Shown: positions 1 through 8,277, counted from the stretch's first letter. The stretch: DNA of 64,000 bases from Clostridium paridis (GCF_016765615.1 NZ_JAESWA010000027.1:62001-126000); one strand, 5' to 3'. A program made the numbers and translations. The notes: generated by a model from the sequence alone, not told the origin.

Positions 1-1
1 G

Positions 2-226
2 ACAAGTACTGATAAAGGGTTAGTTGGAATGGATTTAGAGGGGAAATGCGTTCTTAAGTATCAAAATTGGTGTAAGTATAAACACTTGACTGGTGAACAG
101 GAAAGGACTCCAGTATTAAGAGGAAGTCAACTCCTTGTATCGAAAGAGATTTTTAATAAGCTAGTAATTGAAATTGGATATGAACCATATTGTTATACCA
201 TAAGTGAATTGATTTTTGGTGAATAG
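2..226 (+). CDS. C-terminal fragment of an unidentified protein (cut by window edge)
   Basis: The reading frame is open from the first bases of the window to TAG at 224-226, so this is the end of a longer gene. A possible internal ATG lies at 29 but has no convincing ribosome site, which favours a truncated larger protein. The visible 74 residues are charged, with a Cys/Tyr-rich end (YEPYCYTISEL). I do not recognise the family. It lies directly upstream of a defence-like region and may belong to it, which is only inference. Confidence 0.45.
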   Translation, partial: TSTDKGLVGMDLEGKCVLKYQNWCKYKHLTGEQERTPVLRGSQLLVSKEIFNKLVIEIGYEPYCYTISELIFGE

Positions 227-711
227 GTTTATGGATATTGTTATGAGAGTTATTTTTAAAATTGGTGTATTATTGTTACACCCTTATCTTCGATTGAATG
301 TTTGGATAGGTTACACTTAGTGGGACAATTATATTAAAGTAATTTAAAATTAAATTCCCATTTCGCCAAGGAACTAGTGGGGGTTAACGACATTATTTTT
401 GTTTACTCGGCATACTGTAAGTGGAAGCATAAGAACGTTTAAACTGCATGAAATGAGTATTGGGTATAGATAATAGCTAAGTTACAAATTTCCCATCATC
501 TATATAATTGGACATACTATTGACATGCTTGTTGGGCTAATTAAGGGCAGTCTAATGAAAGATACAACATATCAGTAAATAGTAATTTGTTAATTTAGTT
601 AAATTACATTATAACAATAATGCAAAGAAAAAATCCTTGATTATAATAGCACAATTATGGACAACACAGAGATAAAGATATTCTGAAACTTATGAAATGA
701 GGAGGAGTGGG
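227..711. other. Long intergenic stretch, no supported gene
   Basis: 485 bp of AT-rich DNA without a convincing ORF. A short hydrophobic frame beginning with ATG at 231 lacks a ribosome site. An inverted repeat GTAATTT/AAATTAC at about 583-606 lies roughly 100 bp before the OLD-family gene and could be part of its promoter or operator region. Nothing else is recognised. Confidence 0.4.
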
Positions 712-2559
712 ATGGATTATCCATATAAATGTAATTTGAAAGTGGAAAAAGTTTTTGGAGAGCAACAAGTTGGAATAACATTGTATTCTGGACTTACAAT
801 TTTCGTAGGTGCAAATGCATCGGGAAAAACACAAACTTTAAAGGAATTGAGAAATCACCTTAAAAGTAATATGGGTAGTAATAAGGTGAGATATTTATCT
901 TCGAATCGAATTGGGCCAATGGAACAATTTAGGTCGAAGATTAATCAGTATTCATATCCAGCGGATCAATATAATGTTGGTGATCAAGGTGCGAGACAAG
1001 CTCGACATGAGATTGAAACTGTTAATGGAGACTTTTTTACAATGGATGCTAGAAAGGATGTATATATTAAGGTTGCAGAGCGTCTCTCAGTGTTATTTAA
1101 CAGACAAATCTACATACGCTGGGACGCAGGAAATATGAAAGTGTTTTTTGGAAAGACAGAAACTGAGGATGAGTATTCAGTTGTAGCTGAGGCAAGTGGA
1201 CTTGTTAATATTATTTCAATTTTGGCTGCATTATTTGATGAAGATGTTCAAGTATTAATGATTGATGAACCAGAGGTTTCTTTGCATCCACAACTTCAGT
1301 CGTATTTATTACGTGAAATTCAAAAAGCAGTTTCCAGTTACGGAAAAGTTATTATTATTTCGACTCATTCAACGGAACTGATATCATTTAATTCAATTAA
1401 AGATTTAAGTAACTTGGTCTTTTTTACTGAAAAAAAAGTCCCAATACAAATAGCACCAGAAATGCCTGAATTGAAAAATCGAAAACTAAAAGACTTTTTT
1501 ATGAGAATGAGTCAAGTTTATAAAACTGGGTTCTTTGCCAAGAAAGTACTATTGATTGAGGGAGCAAGCGATTTAATAATCTGTCGATTTCTTTCGAACA
1601 AGTTGGACCTCAATATTGATGTAGCAGGATCGCAAATTATTCCAGTTGATGGAAAAGGTCAATTTCCTGTGATTACAAAACTTTTTAGGTTAATTGGAAA
1701 AGAAGTTGCCGTTTTGACCGATTTAGACGGATTCACTGATGATAATAGTATTGTAGACTTATTTTCACAATTGCCTTACGCAATAAAGCTGGCAAACGAA
1801 TTTGGTAACGAAAATATTTCCGAAATGATTAGAAGTATAAAGTCGAAAATCTCAGAATTAGTACAATCACATAAGGATGATATGAAGGTTGTTTATGAAG
1901 CACATCCATATTGGATAAATAAGGATGATAAGGAGGAGGAAGACAAAGCTATTCGAAGAGCACTAGTAGCTCAATTATTCAGCTTTGATGATAGTGAATT
2001 GCAAAATTGGCCTGATGGCACAGCATGGCTGAGTTTGAAAACAAGATTAAAATCTCTTTTTTCAATTCTTGAAACTGTTGGATGTTTTGTTCTTAAAAAA
2101 GGAGCCATTGAAAGTTATTATTTGTATGCGCCTAATACAACTTATAGTGAAAAGCCATCAGCTGCGGCTGATGAAATAAGTGAACTCCAAACAAAAGATA
2201 ATGAGCTTATTTGTAATAAATATGAAGATGTGATACTGTCGTTGAAGTATGCTGCATTAACAAAAAATGTGGATGAGAGTTTCGCTGTAAAGAAAGAATT
2301 GCTAAGTGAATTGGCTCTTGTTCTCGGGGTATTACCAACAGTTTCAAACGAGAAAGAAATATACTCTATTATCAAACAGGCGAAAGGAAGTTCAAATTCT
2401 TTGTTTAACTATAGGATTATAAATAATAATGACAAGTTGGGTGTTGAGATCTCTTTGCATTCTGCCATCATTGATGTGAGTGGACTACCATTTCAAATAT
2501 TTACCGGTCAAAATGTAAATGAGGTTGTCAATGGCAATGTTAAGCAAAAAATATTATGA
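712..2559 (+). CDS. OLD-family ATP-dependent endonuclease (AAA ATPase plus TOPRIM)
   Basis: Putative nucleoside-triphosphate-driven DNA endonuclease of the OLD (overcoming lysogenization defect) family. The N-terminal ABC-type ATPase has Walker A GANASGKT (residues 33-40), Walker B VLMIDEPEVSLHP (D185/E186) and an STHS switch. The C-terminal TOPRIM domain shows the acidic LLIEG (E283) and TDLDG (D337, D339). Length (615 aa) fits class 1 OLD proteins, and no UvrD-like helicase follows, unlike Gabija GajA. I chose ATG 712 over ATG 697 because GGAGGAG lies just before 712 while 697 has no ribosome site. The family is linked to phage defence. The neighbouring HEPN and RloC-like genes support a defence role, but the substrate is unknown. 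Confidence 0.82.
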   Translation: MDYPYKCNLKVEKVFGEQQVGITLYSGLTIFVGANASGKTQTLKELRNHLKSNMGSNKVRYLSSNRIGPMEQFRSKINQYSYPADQYNVGDQGARQARHEIETVNGDFFTMDARKDVYIKVAERLSVLFNRQIYIRWDAGNMKVFFGKTETEDEYSVVAEASGLVNIISILAALFDEDVQVLMIDEPEVSLHPQLQSYLLREIQKAVSSYGKVIIISTHSTELISFNSIKDLSNLVFFTEKKVPIQIAPEMPELKNRKLKDFFMRMSQVYKTGFFAKKVLLIEGASDLIICRFLSNKLDLNIDVAGSQIIPVDGKGQFPVITKLFRLIGKEVAVLTDLDGFTDDNSIVDLFSQLPYAIKLANEFGNENISEMIRSIKSKISELVQSHKDDMKVVYEAHPYWINKDDKEEEDKAIRRALVAQLFSFDDSELQNWPDGTAWLSLKTRLKSLFSILETVGCFVLKKGAIESYYLYAPNTTYSEKPSAAADEISELQTKDNELICNKYEDVILSLKYAALTKNVDESFAVKKELLSELALVLGVLPTVSNEKEIYSIIKQAKGSSNSLFNYRIINNNDKLGVEISLHSAIIDVSGLPFQIFTGQNVNEVVNGNVKQKIL

Positions 2560-2666
2560 ATTAAGGTTTAAAAGAGAAATTGGTGGAATTTTACATTATG
2601 TTTATAACACGATGATGACAAATTCCAATTTGAAGTGATGATGTAACATAAGTAAAAATATAGTTC

Positions 2667-2766
2667 ATATTTAATTTCTTAAGTTATGATATATTTTCAT
2701 TAAGATAATAGTAATCATAATTATTTGTTGAACTTTCCGTTATCTATATATTAAGAAATTGAATAT
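2667..2766. repeat. 100-bp segment with 16-bp terminal inverted repeats
   Basis: ATATTTAATTTCTTAA at 2667-2682 and TTAAGAAATTGAATAT at 2751-2766 are inverted copies with a single mismatch. The 68-bp interior has no ORF. The size and layout resemble a miniature inverted-repeat element, but AT-rich arms can arise by chance, and no target duplication or second genomic copy can be shown from this window. Confidence 0.35.
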
Positions 2767-2852
2767 ATGGAGTTCCTCTAAGACAATTAGAAAATGGAGC
2801 CGCTTCTAAAGCAGTTGTTAGGGAAGTTAATTAACACCCAATATATAAAAAG

Positions 2853-2899
2853 ACTCCGATAATACTGTTATAGTGAACCGTACCATAAGCAACGGAGGT
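2853..2899. repeat. Hairpin repeat, copy A (GTTATAGYGAACCGTACCAYAA family)
   Basis: The hairpin has arms around ACTCCG (2853-2858) and CGGAGGT (2893-2899) and carries the core GTTATAGTGAACCGTACCATAA. Copy B (about 4118-4168) has the same core with two substitutions. In each copy a short reading frame ends at the TAG inside the core (GTTATAG). Sharing over 20 nt in two separate intergenic regions supports a common origin, probably the end of a lost insertion sequence. The IS family is not identified. Confidence 0.45.
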
Positions 2900-3115
2900 T
2901 TATATCCTTAGGCATTCACATAACTTGCTTAAGGCTGTTTTTACAGGCAAAAATACTTTATCATAAGAAATAGTTTATTTACAAAATATGTTATAATAAA
3001 ATTAGGAACAAACTTGAGTGGTAGACAAATTGTAATTTGATGATGAGAAAAGTCAAAAAATCTAATTTAATAGTTGAATATGCAAAGAAGTGATGTAATA
3101 GAAAAGGAGAAGAAA

Positions 3116-3781
3116 ATGTATAGTATAGATAGTGATGTGAAATTTCCTGATATGAGTCATTATGATATTAATGATCCAGGAGGCATTGCATTATATTTAG
3201 CTCATTGCGATTTTTATCCATTTAGAAGTGTGATAGAGAATAATAAGATTGCCTTAGATGCTATAGCAGATAGTTATAGAGAGATTGCAAGAAAGGCTAC
3301 TAAAATAAATGATTTTGAAACAGAATGTTGGGCGATGACAAGTGGTACCTTACACGCAAGTAGGGTAGATTTACTAACCCAGTATTCATTATTACTAACA
3401 ATGGTTTCATTGTTAGAAGAAGCAGTTAATACGCTTTGCAGAATTTATCATGATGTGTATAAAATCGAAAAGGAACTAAAAGATATAAGAGGAAGTGGTT
3501 TGGAGCGTGCTGCAAAATATATAAAGCAAGAGGTTAAGATAGAAGAATTTAAATCTGGAAAATGGGAATATATAACGGCAATAAGAGATGCAAGAAACAT
3601 GATTGTACATAATGGTGGAAGAGTAATTAAAGAGGAGGATTTTATAAAGTTTGACAAGTTTTCTATAGGCTATAGGGACGAGGATAAACAGATTTACTTG
3701 GAATATACAGATATCACTAAGATGTATGATGCAATTATGGAATTTATGGACAACTCATTTAAGCTAATTCCAAATAGATAG
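3116..3781 (+). CDS. Stand-alone HEPN-motif protein
   Basis: 221-residue, mostly helical protein of unknown specific function. Residues 160-165 read RNMIVH, which fits the R-x4-H motif of HEPN ribonucleases (R160, N161, H165), followed by NGG. HEPN proteins of this kind often act as RNA-cutting toxins or abortive-infection effectors. No nucleotidyltransferase (MNT) antitoxin gene is adjacent. The upstream TTG frame could extend to 3074, but ATG 3116 has GGAG six bases before it. The gene is isolated by more than 500 bp on each side, between an OLD-like nuclease and a RloC-like ATPase. Function as a toxin is inference from the motif and the setting. Confidence 0.6.
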   Translation: MYSIDSDVKFPDMSHYDINDPGGIALYLAHCDFYPFRSVIENNKIALDAIADSYREIARKATKINDFETECWAMTSGTLHASRVDLLTQYSLLLTMVSLLEEAVNTLCRIYHDVYKIEKELKDIRGSGLERAAKYIKQEVKIEEFKSGKWEYITAIRDARNMIVHNGGRVIKEEDFIKFDKFSIGYRDEDKQIYLEYTDITKMYDAIMEFMDNSFKLIPNR

Positions 3782-4014
3782 AATTAAATATAATTTGAAA
3801 TATAAGGTGACAAGATTGATTGAGAAGTTACATTTGTTAGTTATACTAGATAAATTCTAATTTATATTATTGAAATTATAAATTTTAAATAGAAAAAATT
3901 ATATAGGTTTATTTTTTATAAAAATTTGATATACACTTTATAAAAGTATCAAACATACCCAATACCACCCCCTAGCTATAGTGAAATAGTTTACCAATAG
4001 TCCAGGAGGATAAA

Positions 4015-4137
4015 ATGTTCAAAACCTCCGTAGCCATCCACTATGGATTTCAAAATATTACTTTAGAATTACACCATGTTTATGTAGAATATATACACAA
4101 GAATAAAATGGAAAAACCTCATTTGTGGAAGTTATAG
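4015..4137 (+). CDS. Small ORF with strong ribosome site, unknown (40 aa)
   Basis: ATG at 4015 is preceded by CCAGGAGGATAAA, a near-ideal ribosome site. The frame encodes 40 residues beginning MFKTSVAIHYGF and ending KPHLWKL, with the TAG stop lying inside hairpin repeat copy B. No family is recognised. The position of the stop inside a repeated element suggests it is either a gene remnant of a mobile element or a short leader-type ORF. Confidence 0.35.
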   Translation: MFKTSVAIHYGFQNITLELHHVYVEYIHKNKMEKPHLWKL

Positions 4138-4168
4138 CGAACCGTACCACAAATAACGTAGACTTTTT
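4118..4168. repeat. Hairpin repeat, copy B, followed by T-run
   Basis: ATTTGTGG and CCACAAAT form an 8-bp stem around the core GTTATAGCGAACCGTA, and a GACTTTTTT run follows, giving a terminator-like shape. The core matches copy A near 2870. The 16-nt end ATAACGTAGACTTTTT (4153-4168) recurs in inverted orientation at 8262-8277, so the two copies bracket the RloC-like gene and its neighbours. Confidence 0.45.
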
Positions 4169-4248
4169 TAAATAACTTTATACAGAAGCATATATTAAGT
4201 GATTTGAATTTTTGTAAAAGATTTAAATAAGGTTCATCTCCACCATAT

Positions 4249-4276
4249 AAATCCACGACAGAAATGTCGTGGATTT
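4249..4276 (+). terminator. GAAA-loop stem, terminator-like
   Basis: A 12-bp perfect stem AAATCCACGACA/TGTCGTGGATTT with a GAAA tetraloop is followed by TTATATA. It probably ends any transcription coming from the HEPN side before the RloC-like gene. Confidence 0.6.
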
Positions 4277-4444
4277 TATATATAAAATTGAGGGGTAATT
4301 TTGAATAATATATTTGATAAGATGTAATTAATACTACAGTAATATTAATGTAAAGATAGTTACTGCTTCTGGAAATGCAGCAGAGCTTCTAATGTTTATG
4401 TCGAAAAAAACATAATGAAAATTATAACAAGGTGGAGGATTGTA

Positions 4445-4471
4445 ATGGTAATTGACGAAATAAAGAATTAG
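4445..4471 (+). other. Eight-codon ORF MVIDEIKN with good ribosome site
   Basis: GGTGGAGG lies six bases before ATG 4445, and the frame stops after eight codons, 30 bp upstream of the RloC-like start. It may be a leader peptide or the truncated start of a deleted gene. No downstream continuation is seen in other frames. Confidence 0.3.
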
Positions 4472-4501
4472 AAGGGTAATATTAATTGGAGGTAAAAAAT
4501 A

Positions 4502-7078
4502 ATGGGTGTAACAAATGAGTTAGAAGAGTGGATATCAAAGCGAAGCTTATGGATACAAAATGCAATTAATAGAATTACCACTAATGACTCTATTGATAAA
4601 GAAGATATAACTCAACTAGTTGAATTATGTAAAAAAGAAGCTGGTATACTAAAAGATATTAACGGTGATTTAAAACCTATAAAAGTTTCACTTGGGCATT
4701 TAAATAATGAAGATATATCAAATAATTTAGTAATTGAATCTATATCTAATTTAACGGGTATGTTTGCATTATCACCAAGAAAGCCATTGCAACTGGGGAA
4801 GAAACCATTGACTGTTGTATATGGAAGAAATGGGTCTGGAAAATCAAGTTATGTCAAAGTTTTAAAACATATGTGTGGTGCACGAAATCCTGGTAAATTA
4901 ATTAGTAATATTTTTGAAAATAAAAATCAGATTAAAAGTTGTAATATCGATATTAAAATAGGAGATAACCATGAACGTATTTATTGGAAACAAGATGATG
5001 GTGTATCTATTAAATTAAAAGAAACAGAAATATATGATACGGATTGTGCTTATGTTTATGTGAACTCAGAGAATGAAGTTACTTATGAACCAAGACTTCT
5101 AACTTTGCTAACAAGGATTATAGATGTTTGTACAAAAGTTAGTGAAGTAATAGAAAAGGAGATTGAGAATAATCAATCAAAAAAGCCATCTATTCCAAAA
5201 GAATATATGGATACTGATTCTGGAAGATGGTATTTAAGCTTGTCTGCTAAAAGTAATAAAGATTTTGCTTCCAAATGCCAATGGAATGGTGAATTGGATA
5301 AACAATTACAAGCTTTAAAAGAAAGATTAAACGTAGTAAATCCAATAGAACAAGCTAAGACTTTACGAAATAAGGTAAATTCATTGAATAAATTGATCAA
5401 AAGTATAGAGGAAATGGAAAAAGGATTAGGAGATGATATTTGTAACAAATACTTAGAGCTTAAAAAAGATGCTGAATTAAAAAAAAGGGTTGCGAATGAA
5501 GATGTTGATAAAGTTTTGGGCATGGCACAGTTAGAAGGAGTTGGAATAGAAAGTTGGAAGATTTTATGGCAACAAGCTCGTGAGTATTCAGAAAAGATTG
5601 CCTATACTGATAAAGTTTTTCCTAATGTAGCAGATGGGGCGAGATGTGTTCTATGTCAACAGCCTTTAGATGAGGAAGCAAAAAATAGATTGATATCTTT
5701 TGAGGAATTTATTAAAGGTAATATTCAAAAACAGGCAGAAACAGCAGAACTGGAGTTTAAAAATTATAGTGGTAAAATAATTAATATTCCCGAAGATTCA
5801 CTCATTGAGTTAACAATTAATTCATGTGGAATTGTAGATGAGATACAGATAGCTTTAATTAAATCTATATATAATGATTTTGAATTAAGAAAAAAGAGTT
5901 TATTAAGTGCAATCAATACTGAAGATATTGCTAATATCCCTAATATTGATTTTTTAAAAAATTTTAGAAATGAAATAGATATTTTTGAACAAAAGGCAAT
6001 TACTTTCCATGAAGATGCAAAAAATCAAGGGAGAGACATTATTCAAAAAAAAGTTTGCGAACTTGAGGCTAATAAATGGTTACATCAGCAAAAAGAAAGT
6101 ATAGAAGAAGAAATACAAAGGCTTTTATTAATTGAAGATTTAAAAAAAGCTAAAAGGTTAACTAGTACTCAGGCATTTTCAGTTAAAAAATCTGAGTTGT
6201 CAAATAAACTTGTTACCGAAGAATATATGAACAGATTTCAAAAGGAGCTAAAGCTATTAGGGGCTTATCAATTAAAAGTAGAACTTGTAAAAACCAAAAC
6301 ACAAAAAGGTCACATATATCATCAGATAAAACTTCAAAATTGTAAAGAAAGTATTAGTACTAGTGAAGTGTTAAGCGAAGGAGAAATGAGGATTGTATCT
6401 TTGGCAGCATTTTTAGCAGATGTAGAAAGTCGAAAAAGTAGTACTCCTTTTATTTTTGATGATCCTATTAGTTCGTTAGACCAAGAGTATGAAGAAGCAA
6501 CGGTTGAAAGATTAGTTGAATTAAGTAAAAATAGGCAGGTAATTGTGTTTACTCATAGAATATCTTTATTAACATTAATAGAAGATGCAGTAAAAAAGCA
6601 TGGTGTAGAGGCATCAGTAGTTTCATTAAGAAATGAACAATGGGGTGCTGGTGAGCCTAATGAGACACCGATTAATGTTAAGAGTCCAGACGCAGCATTA
6701 AATTCACTGATAAATGAGAGGCTTTCAAAAGCAGTTAAAATATTAAATGATTTTGGACAATCAGAATACGAAACGATAGCTAAATCTATTTGTAGTGATT
6801 TTAGAATAATAATAGAAAGGTTTGTTGAAAATAAATTGCTTTGTGACGTGGTGCAAAGATTTAGAAGGTCAATTAATACTTTAGGAAAGCTTGAAAAAAT
6901 TCCACTAATAACAGTTGATGATTGTAAACTTTTTGATGAGTTAATGACTAAGTACTCTAAATATGAACATTCTCAATCAATCGAGCTACCAGTTTTTGCA
7001 CCTAGTGTTGAGGAGTTAAGAGAAGACATGGAAAAGTTGAAAAAGTGGAATGAAGAATTTAAAAAAAGAGTTAAGTAA
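4502..7078 (+). CDS. RloC-like AAA ATPase with zinc-hook motif
   Basis: 858-residue ATPase of the AAA_13/RloC-PrrC type. Walker A GRNGSGKS is at residues 108-115. A long helical, coiled-coil middle has C382-V-L-C385 (CVLCQQPL) at its centre, like the Rad50 zinc hook. The ABC signature-like LSEGEMR precedes Walker B FIFDDPISSLD (about 651-661), and VFTHR serves as the switch. The C-terminal 150 residues, with FRIIIERF and KYEHSQS, would be the effector end. In RloC this is an anticodon nuclease activated by DNA damage or phage. The match in architecture is clear, but the exact catalytic triad is not confirmed by eye. The ribosome site GGAGG is clear, and a restriction locus is not present nearby. 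Confidence 0.72.
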   Translation: MGVTNELEEWISKRSLWIQNAINRITTNDSIDKEDITQLVELCKKEAGILKDINGDLKPIKVSLGHLNNEDISNNLVIESISNLTGMFALSPRKPLQLGKKPLTVVYGRNGSGKSSYVKVLKHMCGARNPGKLISNIFENKNQIKSCNIDIKIGDNHERIYWKQDDGVSIKLKETEIYDTDCAYVYVNSENEVTYEPRLLTLLTRIIDVCTKVSEVIEKEIENNQSKKPSIPKEYMDTDSGRWYLSLSAKSNKDFASKCQWNGELDKQLQALKERLNVVNPIEQAKTLRNKVNSLNKLIKSIEEMEKGLGDDICNKYLELKKDAELKKRVANEDVDKVLGMAQLEGVGIESWKILWQQAREYSEKIAYTDKVFPNVADGARCVLCQQPLDEEAKNRLISFEEFIKGNIQKQAETAELEFKNYSGKIINIPEDSLIELTINSCGIVDEIQIALIKSIYNDFELRKKSLLSAINTEDIANIPNIDFLKNFRNEIDIFEQKAITFHEDAKNQGRDIIQKKVCELEANKWLHQQKESIEEEIQRLLLIEDLKKAKRLTSTQAFSVKKSELSNKLVTEEYMNRFQKELKLLGAYQLKVELVKTKTQKGHIYHQIKLQNCKESISTSEVLSEGEMRIVSLAAFLADVESRKSSTPFIFDDPISSLDQEYEEATVERLVELSKNRQVIVFTHRISLLTLIEDAVKKHGVEASVVSLRNEQWGAGEPNETPINVKSPDAALNSLINERLSKAVKILNDFGQSEYETIAKSICSDFRIIIERFVENKLLCDVVQRFRRSINTLGKLEKIPLITVDDCKLFDELMTKYSKYEHSQSIELPVFAPSVEELREDMEKLKKWNEEFKKRVK

Positions 7079-7402
7079 TATAGATTTAGTGAGGTTTAAA
7101 GGTCACACTTCGCCGCCACTAATAAAGTTTTCGATAAGTGGCGAGAAATTTTTAACTTGGAGAGCTAGTTGTCTTTCAGAAATAATTAGAAGTTTCCACC
7201 ACTGAGGATAAAACTTTACTACAAATAATTATAAGCAAGATAACTATAAAGAACAAAAAAAGATATAGACAGTATAGAATTATACTTTGATGAAAAGACA
7301 CATAAATATTTTATAAATAGTAATGAGGGAGAATCTCCAGATGATAGGCGTTCTCCTTCTTTTATTTTGTTTACCATTAGATTTTAGTTAATTAATAATC
7401 AA
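7079..7402. other. Intergenic region between RloC-like gene and XRE gene
   Basis: The only structures seen are a weak stem GCCACT/AGTGGC at 7115-7142 followed by GAGAAATTTTT, and the stronger stem at 7328-7356. There is no convincing ORF. Confidence 0.4.
7328..7365 (+). terminator. Terminator hairpin
   Basis: GGAGAA/TTCTCC stem with a 17-nt loop, followed by TTCTTTTATTTTGT. It lies between convergent genes and would end plus-strand transcription. Confidence 0.55.
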
Positions 7403-7807
7403 TTATTTATTAAGAGACTTTTCTAGTGAATTGACAAGTTCCTGAAATTTTTCTGGATTAAGGTTTCCATTTTCTAAAGATTGTTCAATTAATGCTGGGG
7501 GGATATTTTGCATAGCATTAAAAAGAAAATGGATATTTTGCATTAACTTTAACATATAATCTTGATACGCTTTATTTCCTATAGTGTTAGCAACTATACT
7601 TTCTTTTTTAATCCATTCGATTTTATATCCTAAGATATCAGCAATTTGTTCAATTTCATTATAACGTAAAGTTTCGTTATTTATCTTTTTACTTAAATTT
7701 TGAACACCATGGGATGTTCCATTACGAGTATTTAATTCGGTCTGAATTTGAGTTAATGTAATACCAGATATAGCTATATAAGATTTTAAAAGCTCTTTTA
7801 AGCCCAT
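7403..7807 (-). CDS. XRE-like HTH regulator (134 aa)
   Basis: The first 65 residues have the layout of a lambda-repressor-like HTH: GITLTQIQTELN, then QNLSKKINNETLRYNEIEQIADILGY, ending EWIKK. The remainder is a helical tail of unknown role. A perfect 14-bp palindrome sits just before its ribosome site and may be its operator. It is divergent from a small gene at 7964, as in many autoregulated pairs on accessory DNA. The target genes are not known, and the HTH assignment rests on pattern only. Confidence 0.65.
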   Translation of the reverse strand: MGLKELLKSYIAISGITLTQIQTELNTRNGTSHGVQNLSKKINNETLRYNEIEQIADILGYKIEWIKKESIVANTIGNKAYQDYMLKLMQNIHFLFNAMQNIPPALIEQSLENGNLNPEKFQELVNSLEKSLNK

Positions 7808-7818
7808 ATAATCACCTC

Positions 7819-7832
7819 AGTATAATTATACT
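7819..7832. promoter_or_regulatory. Perfect 14-bp palindrome upstream of XRE gene
   Basis: AGTATAATTATACT is an exact palindrome 12 bp before the start of the minus-strand XRE-like gene and contains a TATAAT-like hexamer. It is placed where an autorepressor would bind. The assignment as operator is inference. Confidence 0.4.
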
Positions 7833-7963
7833 AAAAAGCTTAAATATAGTCAATATAGTATAAATTTGTGCTTTTTTGGCATAATTATATTGATTGTTTA
7901 AACTAATTGGTTTAATATTAATCTATAGAGTTTAAAATGTATTAGTATGAAGGAGGAATAAGG

Positions 7964-8194
7964 TTGAAGAGTGATGATGAGATTTTAAATTTAATATTAC
8001 AAAAGATTGAGGAATTAAATTCTGGGAAAAACTTTTATATAAGTTACTTAGTATCACCAATTGATTGGAATAGTTGTAACCAAAAATTAGTTGGAGCCAA
8101 ATTTAGAAGGTTGGTATTAAACAAAAGTATTCCAGTAGACTTTGCATTAGAACTTTCTCAGAGAAGAACACCTGCACTTTATGCAAAGAAGTGA
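7964..8194 (+). CDS. Small protein, possible DUF1413-like (76 aa)
   Basis: Starts with TTG, preceded by GAAGGAGG. The protein has an acidic helical N-terminus, then LVSPIDWNSCNQKLVGAKFRRLV, which recalls the W...G..F..LV pattern of DUF1413 proteins. That resemblance is from memory and weak. It is divergent from the XRE-like gene and ends at a 17-bp hairpin. Function unknown. Confidence 0.55.
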   Translation: MKSDDEILNLILQKIEELNSGKNFYISYLVSPIDWNSCNQKLVGAKFRRLVLNKSIPVDFALELSQRRTPALYAKK

Positions 8195-8202
8195 AGATGA
8201 AT

Positions 8203-8244
8203 ATTACAATAGGTTTGTACTTACTTATACAAACCTATTGTAAT
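8203..8244 (+). terminator. Perfect 17-bp inverted repeat
   Basis: ATTACAATAGGTTTGTA at 8203-8219 pairs exactly with 8228-8244 around an 8-nt loop. It begins eight bases after the stop at 8194. There is no clean T-run, so it may act as an mRNA-stabilising stem or a terminator. Confidence 0.55.
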
Positions 8245-8261
8245 ACAGTTAGCAAGTAGAT

Positions 8262-8277
8262 AAAAAGTCTACGTTAT
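8262..8277. repeat. Inverted copy of the 4153-4168 sequence
   Basis: AAAAAGTCTACGTTAT is the exact reverse complement of 4153-4168. The pair brackets the RloC-like, XRE-like and DUF1413-like genes as 16-bp inverted repeats about 4.1 kb apart. The flanking bases show only faint similarity, so chance is possible. Confidence 0.35.

Larger units (their letters stand above)
2560..3115. other. Long intergenic region with repeat remnants
   Basis: About 556 bp without a convincing gene between the OLD-like and HEPN genes. It holds a 100-bp segment bounded by 16-bp inverted repeats (2667-2766) and a hairpin containing GTTATAGTGAACCGTACCA (2870-2888), which resembles a sequence at 4131-4149. These look like decayed mobile-element pieces, but no transposase frame is readable. 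Confidence 0.4.
3782..4501. other. 720-bp region with small ORFs and repeats
   Basis: Apart from the 40-codon ORF at 4015-4137, the hairpin repeat copy B, the terminator-like stem at 4249-4276 and the 8-codon ORF at 4445-4471, no gene is seen. The density of small ribosome-site-equipped ORFs and inverted sequences suggests remnants of deleted genes or of a mobile element. Confidence 0.4.

Noticed and set aside
231-317. Short hydrophobic ORF starting ATG at 231
   Set aside because: No ribosome site or promoter, and the composition is typical of AT-rich intergenic DNA.
697-711. ATG 697 as start of the OLD-family gene
   Set aside because: It has no ribosome site, whereas the GGAGGAG inside this stretch serves ATG 712.
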